DNA of 64,000 nucleotides from the NCBI GenBank assembly GCA_028571685.1, contig CM053142.1, forward strand, positions 62,893,296 to 62,957,295. Direction: 5' to 3'. The stretch comes from Heterohyrax brucei. Lineage: Eukaryota; Chordata; Mammalia; Hyracoidea; Procaviidae. Every line of letters begins with the position of its first letter. Within the stretch, counting starts at the first letter, position 1. A program made the position numbers and the translations under genes. The notes under the pieces were generated by a model that ran no database searches, was not told the DNA's origin, and saw only the letters and a list, made by a program, of their open reading frames with translations. Positions 27,166-39,494 of the stretch are shown piece by piece.

Positions 27166-27584
27166 GAGCTACTTAGAAATATAATACTGACCTATTAAAA
27201 TTGGTCTCACATTATTTTACTGTTCAGCTGTGGAGTAATAAAAATCCTTGCTCATGTCCCTTAGAGTAAACCAGAATTATCTGAAGTAATTATAAAAAAA
27301 TCCAAATCCATTTCTACAGAGTTGATACTCACTTATTAAAGGGATACTCAGTAGATAAGAGATAGGATTAGATATTTAGTTATATGAGTTACGTGTCATG
27401 GGGAACAAAGCACAGATTCTATACCAAAAAGAAACCCCTAATCCGTTGCTTGTCAATTCTGACAGATTCTATAGACTGTAGTAAATGTTATGAGATATAT
27501 TAAATATTGTAGTAAATATTATGAGATGTTCTCAGCACTTGTCATTTGTGTTCTCTCATTACACTGTTTTTCTTTTTTTTATAG
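27166..27584. other. Intron before exon g
   Basis: Mostly unassigned AT-rich sequence. A short reversed SINE tail (caaaaagaaacccctaatcc) may lie at 27,421-27,465. Confidence 0.45.
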
Positions 27585-27987
<403 letters not shown>

Positions 27988-29550
27988 CTTTTTTTCCTTA
28001 ATATTTTATTGTGATTAAGTGAAAGTTTACAGTCCAATCAGTTTGCCATATAAAACCCACACACTTTTATTCAACTCTTATCTTCTCTCCCAACCCAGTG
28101 ACAGCATACTTCTCCTTTCCACTCTGTACTTCCTATATTCATTCAGCCAACTCCTGTCCCATTCTCTCCACCCTCCTGTCTTGTTTCCGTATAGGGGCTG
28201 TTCCAGCAGCCTCATGTGTATATTTCAACCAAGAAGCATACATAACATAAGCATCACTCTGTGTCTTACAGTTCAGTCAATTTTCGTCTGAAGAATTGTC
28301 TTAAGTACTGGTTTCTGCTCTGGCCTAGCAGTGAATCTAGGGGCTGTGTTCTCAGGGGACACTCCAGGATGTGGGAACAGCAAGCCAGGTCTTTTAATAG
28401 AGTTCTAGGTCTGCACCCTCATTTTTCTCCCACTGCACGAAGGTCTCTACAATGTGATCTCTGTCAGGGTACTCAGTGGAGCTGGACGGGCACCATCTAG
28501 TTCTTGTGGTCTCGTGTTGATGTTGTATCTGAAGCATATGCCCCCTTCTGTCTCCTGGGTTCATGATTTCCTCATGTCTGATGTTGTTTGTTCTGCTCTG
28601 CTTCACGTGGACTGGGGCCAATTAATACTTCTTAGATAGCAGCTCACTAGCTTTTAGTACCCCAAACGCCACTCACCAACATGGGATGCAGAATATTTCC
28701 TTAAAAAGACAAGAAAAAGTTATACCAATTGACGTAGATGTCCCCTGAAAGCATAGTTCCCAGACCCTGGCCCCTGCTACTCTGACCTTTGAAATGTTGA
28801 GCTGTATTTAGGAATGCTCTTAGCTCTTGGTATAGTCCAGCAGTGTTGATTTCCCTTCTACTATGTGCTGTCACTGCCTTCACTTAACCTAGTTCCTATC
28901 TGCTGTCTCATCTGTCAATACCCATCTTCCTTCCGTCCTTGGTAACCATCAAAGATTGTTTTCTATGCTTAAACTTTGTCTTGAGTCCTTGTAATAGCAG
29001 TCTCATGCAATATTTGTCCTTTCGCATCTAATTTCACTCAGTATACTGTCTTCTCTGTGATCCAAATCGATGGCACTTGGCTGGCTATATCATTGTTTAG
29101 TTGGTTTATCTCTTGTTCTGTTCATGGGCACGTAGGTGTATTTCATGTTTTTGCTATTGCACACAGTGCTGCAGTAAACATTGGTGTGTATGTATCTGTT
29201 TATTAGACAGCCCTTATTTCTCTAGGATGTATTCCAAGCAGTGGGGTTGCTGGATCACATGGTATTTCTATTTCTAGTTTTTTAATAAAGTGCTAAATAA
29301 ATTTTGAAAGTGGTTGTACCATTTTACATTTTCACCAGCAGTGTTAAAGAGTTTATGTCTCTTTACAACCTCTCCAGCATTTGTTGTTTTGTGTTTTTTG
29401 GTTAATGCCAGCTGTGTTGGGGTAAGATGGCATTTCATTGCAGTTTTGATTTGAATTTCTCTGATGGCTACTGATTGTGAGCATTTCCTCAGGTGTTGTT
29501 AGCTGCTTGATTGTCTTCTTGGGTGAAGTTCATGTTTGTATCCTTAATCT
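27988..29550 (-). mobile_element. Older L1 3' UTR plus ORF2 end, antisense
   Basis: Begins with a T-rich tail and attgtgattaagtgaaagtt, runs through the old 3' UTR (…caaacgccactcaccaac…), then ORF2 end landmarks (tttgctattgcacacagtg, gcatttgttgttttgtg). It is interrupted at ~29,550 by a younger L1. Confidence 0.78.
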
Positions 29551-31470
29551 ATTTTTTTTTCTCTTTTTCATTGTTGAATGAAAGTATACATTCCCATTGA
29601 AATTGCAAGCCGACCTATGTGCAGCTCCCACTGTTCTCCCTTCTGGGTGACAGCATACTCTTCCCCGGTGCTCCATACATGTCTTATCCTGTCAGCAGTC
29701 TCCTGTCCGCTCCTCTCCACTAACTCCTGCGTCTCCAGTAAAGGTCAGCCAGACGACATCCTGTAGATGCACAGAACCATGAAGTGCACACATGATATGG
29801 TCACTTTGTGTTGCCAAGTCCAATCCATTCCTGTCTGAAGAGTTGACCTCCATTATGATTTATAGACAGGGGCAGCATCCCATGCTCCCATGGGAACTCT
29901 GAGGCCCCTGGACCATCAGTTGCAGTCTTTGAGTGGAGATCTCAGGGTGCACTCCGTTTTATTCTTGTGTTGCCAGTGAGACTCAACTTTGTGAGCTCCA
30001 TCATGGCTATCGCTGGTGGTGGCCGGGCACCATCTGGTTCTTCTGGTCACAAGTTGATGTAGTCACCCACTGACGTGGGTCTGTCTGTCTTCTGAGTTCT
30101 CTTTGCCCCATGTGGTTTTGGTCCTTGATGATTATCCATTCCTGCTGAGTTGGGACCATTTGCTGATGGCAGCTTGGCAGCTTTTAAGACCCCAGATGCC
30201 ACTCACCAGTGTAGGGTATAGAAGGCTCTCTTAGCAAAATGCTAGTTGTGCCAGTTGGCCTTGATTTCCCCTCAGAGCATGGTCCCTGGCCCCTTGCCCC
30301 AGCTACTCTGTTCTTGCAATATTGGGTTAAGGTGGGAGGAGTACTCATGTTATGTTGAAGTCCAGTAAGTATTGATCTTCTTTCTAATGTGTGCTGCCAC
30401 AGATTTCACCCAACCAAATTTGTATCAACTATCTAATCTAAACCCTCCCTCCACCTCGCCCTCCCTTCCTCCCCACCCTTGCAGCCATCAAAGAGTCTTT
30501 TCTTCTGTGCATAAGTCTGTTTTTAAGTTCTTATCATAGAGGTCTCCTACAGTATTTGTCCTTTTGTCTCTGATTTTGCTCAGCATAATGTCCTCCAGTT
30601 GAACCAAGTTATGAGATGTTTTCTAAAATCATCGTTGTTCTGTATCATTGCATAGTGTTCCACTGAGTATATATGCCATAGTTTATGTATCCATTTCTCT
30701 GTTGTTGGGCCTCTGGGTTGATTCCATCTTTTTGCTGTTGTGGACTGTGCTGCAATAAACATTCACGTGCATGTTTTAGTTGGTGTGAATAGCCTTGATT
30801 CTGTAGGATATATTCCGAGCAGTGGAATTACTAGGTTGAATGGTATATCTATATCCAGCTTTTTAAGGAAGTGCCAGGTTGCTTTCAAAAGAGGTTGCAC
30901 TATTTTGCAATCCCCAATAGTGTAGGAGAGTTCAGTTTCTCCACAGCCTCTCCAGCATTTGTTGTCTTGTGTTTTTTGGATCATGGCCAACCCTGTTGGA
31001 GTGAGATGGTCTCTCATTGTAGTTTTGATTTGAATTTCTTTAATAGCTAATGATCGTGAGCATGTCTGCTTGTGTTTTATGGCTGCCTGGATCTCCTCTT
31101 TAGAGAAGTGTCTTTACCAGTGTTTTAATTGGGTCATTTGTCTTTCTTGTTATTTTGCAGTACCTTGTAGATGATGAAGAGTAGATGCTGATCAGATTTG
31201 TGATTGGCTAAATTTTTTTTACCAGTCTGTAGGTAGTCTTTTTACTCTCTTGGTAAAGTCTTTGGATGAGCATAAGTGTTTCGTTTTTAGGAGACTGCAT
31301 TTATCTGTTTTCTCTTTTGGTGCTTGTAGACTGTAGTATTTTCTAGTCTGTTTTTGCTGTGTATTAGGGCTCCCAATGTTGTTCCTGTTTTTTCTTCTAT
31401 GATCTTTATTGTCTTACATTTTATATTTAAGTCTTGGATCCATTTTGAGTTAATTTTTGTGCATGGTCTG
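29551..31470 (-). mobile_element. L1 3' end with ORF2 C-terminus, antisense
   Basis: It has a poly-T tail at ~29,551, a 3' UTR module of the same lineage as the 20,808 copy but more diverged, then ORF2. Minus-strand frames at 30,580-31,017 read FIAAQSTTAKRWNQP and CWRGCGETE with [15 protein letters not shown]. The coding region is broken by stops. An LTR cuts it at 31,471. Confidence 0.85.
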
Positions 31471-31991
31471 TGTTTTAGTCAGCTAGTGCTGCTCAAACAG
31501 AAATAACACTGAGTGGATGTCCTTAACAAAGGAAGGTTTATTCTTACACAGTCTGGTAGGCTACAAGTCCAAATTCAGGATGTCCACTCCAGGGGAAGGC
31601 TTTCCCCTTGTTGGCTCTGGAGGAAAGGCAGGTATTGCATCAGCCTTTGTCCAGGGAACATCTTGACATAGGAACCTCAGGTTTGAAGAATGCACTCTTC
31701 TCCCATGCTGCTTTCTTGGTATGAGGTTCCCAATTCTCTGCTTGCTTCTCTTTCCTTTTATCTCTTGTAGGGTGAAAGGATTAAGGGTGGGGCAAGCCGT
31801 ACTCCAGGAAAACTCACTTTACAGTGGAGCAGGGAGGTGATCCTGTGAAAGGATTTACAGTCCCACCCTAATCCTTTAACATGCAGCATAGGAAAATAAA
31901 AAAATGGGAGACAATTATAGATTACAGGGGATCTTCTCCCAGGCACATGGCTGCACATATTTTTGGGGGGGATGCAATTCAATCCATGACA
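31471..31991 (-). mobile_element. Solo LTR, MaLR/ERVL type, antisense
   Basis: 521 bases with TG...CA termini when trimmed at tgttttagtcagctag and tccatgaca. In reverse it starts with the MaLR-like tgtcatggattgaattg. It interrupts an L1 that resumes with gagatacggatcttg, so the insertion is younger than that L1. Confidence 0.75.
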
Positions 31992-32630
31992 TCGTGAGAT
32001 ACGGATCTTGTTTCATTTTTGAAAAACTTTTATTGTGATTAAGTGAAAGTTTACAATCAAGTCATTTTTCTGTGGAAAATCCTGAGCACCAGCCTCTATA
32101 CAACTGCATCTGCTCTCCTCACCCTGTGATAGCATGCTCATCCCCTCCACTCTATACTTTTATGATCAACTGACACTTGTCACCTCCTCCTCATCCTCTG
32201 CTGTCTCCTCTGATAAGACACCAGTTGGACAGCCTCATATGTGTGTTAAACCATAAAGTACACATGTGATTTACATCACTCTGTGTCTTTTAGTTGTCTT
32301 TCACTTTTGTGCAAATGCATATCTGGTTTACCATGATTTGTTGAAGAAAGTATTTTTTTCTCCAGTTCATGAACTTTAGGCCTTTGTCAGATAGTTGCTC
32401 ATAGGTAGATGGTGATTATTTGGATCCTCAGTTCTGTTCCATTGATCTATATTATCTGCTTTTGTACCAGTACTATGCTGTGTGGACTACTATTGCAGTG
32501 TAATAGATTCTAAAGTCAGATAATATGAGGCCTCCTACTTTGTTCTTCTTATGTAATGCTTGTCTGGGGCTTCGTCCCTTTCCGTATGAAGTTGGTGATT
32601 TGTTTCTCCTTCTGTTAAAAAATAACATTG
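31992..32630 (-). mobile_element. L1 ORF2 continuation, interrupted by an older L1 3' fragment, antisense
   Basis: ORF2 sequence resumes after the LTR. A 3' UTR fragment (attgtgattaagtgaaagtt ...) occupies ~32,028-32,310. ORF2 follows again with gttctgttccattgatc and gtttctccttctgtt up to 32,630. Confidence 0.65.
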
Positions 32631-33432
32631 CTCCTTCCATCTTAACTCAATACTGCAAGGATAGAGTAGCTGGGGCGGGGGGCGGGGGACCATGCTCTTA
32701 GGCGAATTCCAGGCCAATTGGCACAACTAGCATTTTGCTAAGAGAGCTCTCTGCACCCCACATCGGTGAGTGGCGTCTGGGGTCTTAAAAGCTGCCAAGC
32801 TGCCATCCGAGGAGACAGCAAATGGTCCCAACTCAGCAGGAACGGATGCTCACCGAGGGCCAAAATGGCATGCGGTAAAGACAGCCGAGAAGACAGAGAG
32901 ACCCACAAGAGTGGGTGCCTACATTGACTTGGGACTGGAAGAACCAGATGGTGCCCGGCCACCACCAGTGATAGCCGCAGTGGAGCTCACTAGGTTGAGT
33001 CTCACTGGCAACACAGGAATAAAAAGGGGTGCGTCCTGAGATCTCCACTAAAAGACCTCATTGATGGTCCAGCGGTTTCAGTGTTCCCCTGAGAGCATGG
33101 TCCCTGGCCCTGATGCTGCCCTTGCCCGTAAATCATAATGAAGGTCCACTCTTTGGACACAACTGGATTGGACTTGGCAATGGGGAGTGACCACATATTG
33201 GATGCACTTTATGGTTCTATACATCTATAGGATGTCATCCTGCTGACCTCTGGCTGGAGGAAGGAGAGTGGGTGGAAACGAGCCGAAAGAAGGCTATTGG
33301 GAGGATGAGACATGTATGGAGCAGAGAGGAATAATGTGCTGTCACTGGACAGGGAGAGCAGTGGAAGCTGCATATAGGTGGGCATGTAAATTTTTACGGG
33401 AATGTACATTTTCACTCAGTTATATTAAAAAA
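32631..33432 (+). mobile_element. Young L1 3' UTR, sense orientation
   Basis: The only clear L1 in gene orientation. It begins ctccttccatcttaactc, has a G-rich tract at 32,674-32,691, then aagacagagagacccac, and ends cactcagttatattaaaaaaaa. It matches the reverse of 20,830-21,630 at roughly 90% by eye. No ORF2 part is left. Confidence 0.85.
32674..32691 (+). repeat. G-rich tract of L1 3' UTR, quadruplex-like
   Basis: Four G runs of three or more (ggggcggggggcggggg). The same tract occurs as C-rich sequence at ~9,267-9,285, 21,569-21,586 and ~48,578-48,592 in the antisense copies. Confidence 0.7.
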
Positions 33433-33435
33433 AAT

Positions 33436-34690
33436 CATCTACCTGATTTTTCCTCATATTTGGTGTCATTTACTTTATCTTCAGTCTCACTAATTCTGCC
33501 TTCCAGTGCCTCAATTCTACTCCTTTGACTTTCTGTTGAATTGTCTAATTCTGTAATTTTATTGTTAATCTGAGTTTTAGGTTGCTCGGGTATATCTTGT
33601 ATCCTATTTTTCAGTGTTCTCTGTTACAGTTTCCCTGATTTCCTTAATGTTTAGCAGAGTTCTGAATATTACTCACTTGTATCCTACCTTTGATATTTGC
33701 AGAAAGTCTTCATGATCTAGAAAGTTTTTTGATTGTTTTGGCAGTTTTCTGAAGCCATAGTAATCTACTTCTGTAGATAATTTGAAATATACTGTTGCCT
33801 CTGAGCAATCAGAAAATTGTTATTTAGTTGATTTTAATTATGTGTTCTGATCTGTGTGTGTGTTTTCCATTTTTTAAGTGTCCATGTGTGCTAGTCATGT
33901 GACCTGTTGTGTTAATTGGAGCTGTGTAAATTCCAAAGCCCTGTCACTGGGCCATTAGAGCTGTTACTTGGCATCATGGCCCTGATATCAGTTCACTTTT
34001 TTGGTATGAGTTCAACTCGGGCCCCCGGTCAGTTAGCCCCCAAGTGTGCAGTTGCTGCTGGGACATGTTGACGAGTGTGGGCTCAGGTTGTTGGCTGCAT
34101 GCACCATGAAAGGCAGGGTCCTACACCAAGAAAGGGTGGGAACCTGTGCTGAGAAAGAGTAGTAGTTGGCGGCCCTGCTTTTAGGGAATTGGCCTGTTTC
34201 TGCCCTGTGTTCTGGCTCAGTGGTGTTAGCAAACTTCCTTTATTTTCACCCCTGTTAAGCTGTTCATCTGCTGCTTCTGTCAGAATCAGGTGCCCAGCGC
34301 AGCACAGAAACAAAAGGGGGAGTGCCAGAGAGAGAGAGACAGAGAGTTTGTGTCTCACAGGAAGAGTTTTGATTGACATGCATCCCCAAGAACTTACCTT
34401 TTGGTGTTCACATGGAAGAATGCTACATTTCTGTAGGTGTGTGTGTTAGAAGCTCAGCTTCTTCGCTCAGGAATATGCTCTGAACACAGCTTTGTTCACT
34501 GCACTGGCCTGGAGCATCCTTTTGTGGAATGTCGGCCTCCATTGGCCTGTCGTTTCCTATATGGGCAACTCTGTACCCATTCACACCTCTCTTTTGGCCA
34601 GCTGTTTCTCCTGGACTTCCCCCTGGTGTTCTGGGCTCCTAGAGTGTCCCATTCAATCTATAAGTTGTTTTTCTAGGTTCTTCATTGGTA
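33436..34690 (-). mobile_element. L1 5' part (ORF1 start and 5' UTR), antisense
   Basis: 33,480-33,560 is the complement of an ORF1 coiled-coil coding region (gccttccagtgcctcaattc). Beyond ~33,900 it becomes GC-richer with gcccccggtcagttagc, as expected for an L1 5' UTR in reverse. The exact 5' limit is unclear. Confidence 0.6.
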
Positions 34691-35299
34691 GAGATATTAA
34701 AAGAAGGCTTTGACTAGTTCACCGTGTTAGCCCTACCATGTACATGATAATCATTTTGGCATGTCTTTTGATACACAAGGTAGGATGAGTAAGTAAGGTT
34801 ATGTAATTAACATCTGACTAACCTTTAATATTTGAAATTTCCTTTGAATGGTTTCTTTATAAAATTCTTTTGCTGAAATTTTGCATCTCATTCACAGCTT
34901 TTATTGTCTTACCTTTACCTTTGGCTTACTAAGTATTATCATTTCTTAACTAAATGATATATTTCTATACATATGGAATATATTACCCAGATTATGGTAG
35001 GCAGTGGAAGACTAGTAATTTTCTTACTCTTTTTTATTGCTGAGCGCTCTAATGTGGTAGTCACTATCCACATGTTGTTATTTAAGCTAGCTAATATTGA
35101 CTAAAATTATAAATTCACTTCCTCAGTTGCTCTGGCTACAATTCAGGTGCTTCATTATCACATGTCGCTTAAAAACAACAACAACATGTGGCTACGGGTA
35201 TAACATTTTAATCACCACAGTAAGTTCTCAGTTTATAGGATCCATTTTGACTTTTTTGGTGAAATCTTTTGATGCTTGTAAGAAATACTTAATCTTTAG
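34691..35299. other. Intron, no feature recognised
   Basis: AT-rich sequence between L1 blocks; nothing identifiable. Confidence 0.45.
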
Positions 35300-37640
35300 A
35301 AGATCTTTGTAGTTTATCTTTTGATGTTTCTTTGTTGTTAGTTATAGTCTGTATCTTATTTATGCCATATATTAGGGCATCTAGCATTCACCTATTTTTT
35401 TCTTCCATGATCTTTATAGTCTAGGGTTTTATATTTAGGTTTTTGATCCATTTTGTTTGATTGTGGCATTTACATCTTCCATGTTTTTATCGAGCTTTCT
35501 GAATGTTGTGTCCTTCACTGAAAGTGGTGTGTTGAACTCTGTTATTGTGAGGCTGTCTGTTTCTCATTTCATGCTGTTAAAGTTTGTTTTCTGTATTTAG
35601 GAGTGCTATAGTTGGAATCGACTCGATAGCAGTGGTCTAGTTGGATGAGTAAATACTTAATATGGTTGTATCCTCCTAGTGTATTGATCCTTTAATCATT
35701 ATATAGTATCCTTCCTTATCTATTGTGGTACAAGTTTACTTCAGAGTCTGTTTTGTCACAAGTTAATATTGTCACTCTTGCTCTTTTTTGTATGTTTTTT
35801 GCTTGATATATTTTTTTCTATCCTTTGAGTTTTCGTTTTTGTCTTTACGATGTTTCTCTTGTAGGCAGCATGTGGACAGATTGTGTTTTATTTTTTTGTA
35901 ATCCATTCTGCCACTGTCTGTCTTTTTATTGGTGCATTTAATCCCATTACAGTCCATATAATTATTGATAGGTATGAATTTACTGCTATCATTTTGATTT
36001 TTTTTTGTGTGTGTGTGTGTATGTATTCTTGGCTGTTTCCTTATGCCACTTGATTTTTTGTGCTGAATCATTTTTCTCTGTATTTTCATCTTTTTCATTG
36101 TTGTTGATTTTGTATTTGCTGAATTTTTAAGTTTCTCTTGTTTTTTATTTTGACGTGTAGAATTTTAGTTTCCTTTATGAGTTACCTCAACATTTACTCT
36201 TATTTTTCTAACTTTAAACCGGTCTTTTATTTCTTTATATCCCCTTGACTTCCTGTCCATATGAAAGATTTATGGCCATAACACCTTTTTATAATAATGT
36301 CATCTTTTACATAACTGACTTCTCTCTGTGTTTTCAGTGTTTTCGCTTCGATTTATTTTTGTGGTTTCCCTATCTGGGTTGATACTTGGTTTCTCTGTCC
36401 CTCATGCTAATTTGGGTTGTTATCTGATGTCACTGATTTTCTTACTGAGAAACTCCCTTTAGTATTTCTTGAATTTTAGTTTGGTTTTTGCAAATTCCCT
36501 AAACCTGTCTGAAAATGTCCTAATTTCGTGAAGTACAGGCTTAAACTTAGAATTCTAGATGGGTAAGGGTGACTAAAGTATCCATAAGTATCTGACTGCA
36601 GTGAACTAAGTAGGAGGCTGACAGCCGCCCCTTAGTGTTGGTGCAGAAAGTATTCGTATTTCCTAGAGTGCATGGGATCTGACTCGATGGCACTTGGCTT
36701 GGCTTGGCATAGGTGGATGGGTTTTGCAGCTAGAGTCCAGGCACAAATAAATACAATATCCTGTTTCGGGTTGCTAGGTAGTATTGGTGGAGTCACCAGT
36801 CCTTAAGCCTCTGCTGTGGGTAGGTGAGGACTCTGTTTAATTGGCATTGCGATGTCTAATATCATGAATCTACATTTCCACTATATAGCTAATACAGTGA
36901 TAACAGGGTTCAGATACATAATACACTTTTTGTACTGTGCTAATGAAGGCCTGTGCTGTTGAAATGGACCTACATAGATCTATGCAGGTATGAAAGGCAG
37001 TCGGAGTCCATAGGCCCCGTTTTGCCTGTGCCTAGGCAAAAGAACTGTTTCTGCCGTGAATTCCTCCTGGCTTAGGGGAGCTAGCAGCTTATTTTTGCCT
37101 GTTTGTTAATTTGTTCCTTCTCCACAGTTGGGAGACTGGCTCTGGGCATGTAAGGGGTCAGGCTTCTGGCCCAGGGGATGCAGCAGTCACAGAAGCTGGC
37201 TCAGAACCAGTACAGGGTAAAAGGAGAATAGGTAAAGGGGAGAGAAATTTATCCTAAAGGAGGGTTTTTTGATCAGCACATGGTAGGTTAGATGCAGGTT
37301 ACTCACTTGTTGCCTATCAAGTACCTCTTTTCACTGATTGTGAAGGTGTGAGGGGATTCTCTACAGTCTCCTGCTGTCAGAGATGTGTCCCAAAGGCCAC
37401 TGCTTGCCTCACTGCGCTTGTGCCAGTGCAACTGGCCCATGGGGTGCCAGTTCCCACTGAATCAGATCTGGCCACTCCTTGCTGCTTTGGAACTATCACC
37501 CTGCTGCTGCTGCTCAATCCAATTTCTTGACTTTGCTTTTGATCTTCAGGGCTCCTAGAATTGAGTCACTTGTGTTTTCGGGTCTCTCTTGTGACAAGGG
37601 ATCACTGGAACTGCCTGACATCTCTATCATCTTGGCCCCA
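35300..37640 (-). mobile_element. L1 5' half (ORF2 start, ORF1, 5' UTR), antisense
   Basis: 35,330-36,000 is the reversed endonuclease region, 36,450-36,540 the end of ORF1 (gaaaatgtcctaatttcgtg), and 36,760-37,640 a GC-richer 5' UTR that ends at atcatcttggccccac, the complement of the usual L1 5' terminus. A SINE tail remnant interrupts it at 35,610-35,645 and another at 36,660-36,705. Confidence 0.68.
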
Positions 37641-37644
37641 CGCA

Positions 37645-39490
37645 TTTGAGCCATTTTGAATTAGTTTTTGTGTATGTTATGAGGTATGGGTCTTGTTATA
37701 CTATTTTGCCAGAAGCATTTGTTAAAAAGACAGTGTTTTTTCCATTAATGCACTTTTGTTAAAGATCGTGCAACTGTAGGTGGATGGATTTACGTCTGGG
37801 TTCTCAGTTCTGTTCCCTTGGTAATTATACAAGAGCCAGACTGTTAACCACCTGAACCATATAATAGGTTCTGAGGTCACGTAGTGCAAGTCCTCCTACT
37901 TTTTTCTTTTTCAGTAGGGCTTAATTTATTGTGTACTGTTTTACTTTCTATGTAAAATTAATGATTAGTTTTTCCATCACATTAAAGAATGATGTTGGTA
38001 TTTGGATCAGGATTGCATTGCATTTGTAGATTGCTTTGGGTAGAACTGAAGTTTTCATAATGTTGAATGTAGCCTATCCATGAATATGGTATATTTTTCC
38101 ATTTATGCAGGTTTCATGCAATAGTGTCTTGTAGTTTTCTTTGTATAGGTCTTTCATGTCTGTGGTTAGATGTTTACAGGTATTTAATTTTCTTAAAGGT
38201 TATCATAAATGGTATTGCTTTCCTGCTTTCCACTTCCTAGTTCTCTATACTGGAAGCAATGATGGCAACACTGTGTCTTACATACTTCGGACATGTCAGG
38301 AAGGATCAGTCCCTGGAGAAGGACATCATGCATGGTAGAGTGGAGGGTCTCTGAAAGAGAGGAAGACTCTTGAAGAGATAGATTGACACAGTGGCCTCGG
38401 TGATGGGCTTGAACATAAAAACAGTTGTGGATTGTGGACATGGTGCAAGACCAGGCAGTGTTTTGTTTTTTTGTATATAGGATCTCTGTGAGTTGGAACT
38501 GACTTGATGGCACCTGACAGTAGCATCAGTTCTCTTTGTTGGTGTGTAGTAATGCATTTTATTTTTGTACGTTTATCTTGTGATTCTGCTGAATCTTTCT
38601 GTTGGTTCTAGTAGTTTTCTTGCGGAGTCCCTTGAGTTCTGTCTAGATGGTATCATACTATTCATATATAGGAATAGTTCTACTTCTCCCTTACTAATTT
38701 GCATGCCTTTTATTTCTTTTTGTTTCCTTGTTGCTCTAGCTAGGACTTCCAGCTCAAAAATCAAATTGGAGTGTCTGTTCCTATATTCCCCCCTTCTTTA
38801 TTAAGAGTGGTGTTAACTCTTGGTTTTATGTAGATACCCCCTTTATGTTGAGGAATTTCTCTTCTGTATCTGTTTTATTGAAAAATTTTATCCAAAATGG
38901 TTGTAGGATTTTATGAAATGCCCTTTCTGTGTTGATTGAGATGATCATGTCATTCTTTTATTTAGGTGGTGTATAATGTTGGTTGATTTTCTAATGTTGA
39001 ACCATTCTTGCATACTTGGTATGAATCCCTCTTATTATGATGTATTATTATTATTGTTTTTGTTATTTTGTATGATGCTGAATTGTTTTGCCTAGAATTT
39101 TAGTTTCTGTATTCAGAAGGAATACTGGTGTATAATTTTATTTTTCTGTGTTGACTTTGTCTGGTTTTGGTATCAAAGTTATGCTGCCTTCATAGATTGA
39201 ATTTGGAAAAATCCCTTCCTTTTCTTTGTTCTGACATAGTTTGAGTAGTACTGGTGCAGGCTCTTCTGATGTTTGGTAGAATTCTCTATTAAAGCTGTCT
39301 GGGCTCTTGGGCTTTTTGTGGTTGGGAGTATTTTTTATTACCTTTCCAGTCTCTTCTCTTTTATGGTTTTGCCTAGATTTTCAACCGCAGTTTGTGTAGG
39401 TAGTGTGTTTGTAGAAATTTGTTCATTTCTTCTAGGTTTTCAAATTTGTTGCCATCTCCACTTTGTAGCTTACTTGTTTAATCTTTTTTA
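37645..39490 (-). mobile_element. L1 ORF2 fragment, antisense
   Basis: It contains agcatttgttaaaaagaca, gaatgatgttggtatttgg, ttgtagattgctttgggta and tgttgaaccattcttgcat in reverse ORF2 order. An RTE fragment splits it at 38,245-38,522. Many stops are present. Confidence 0.75.
38245..38522 (+). mobile_element. RTE 3' end, sense
   Basis: It reads from the RT C-terminus coding region (cttacatacttcggacatgt, ggacatcatgcatgg) to the 3' end ttggaactgacttgatggc. It is 5'-truncated. An agttctct repeat on both sides may be the target duplication. Confidence 0.8.
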
Positions 39491-39494
39491 ACAG

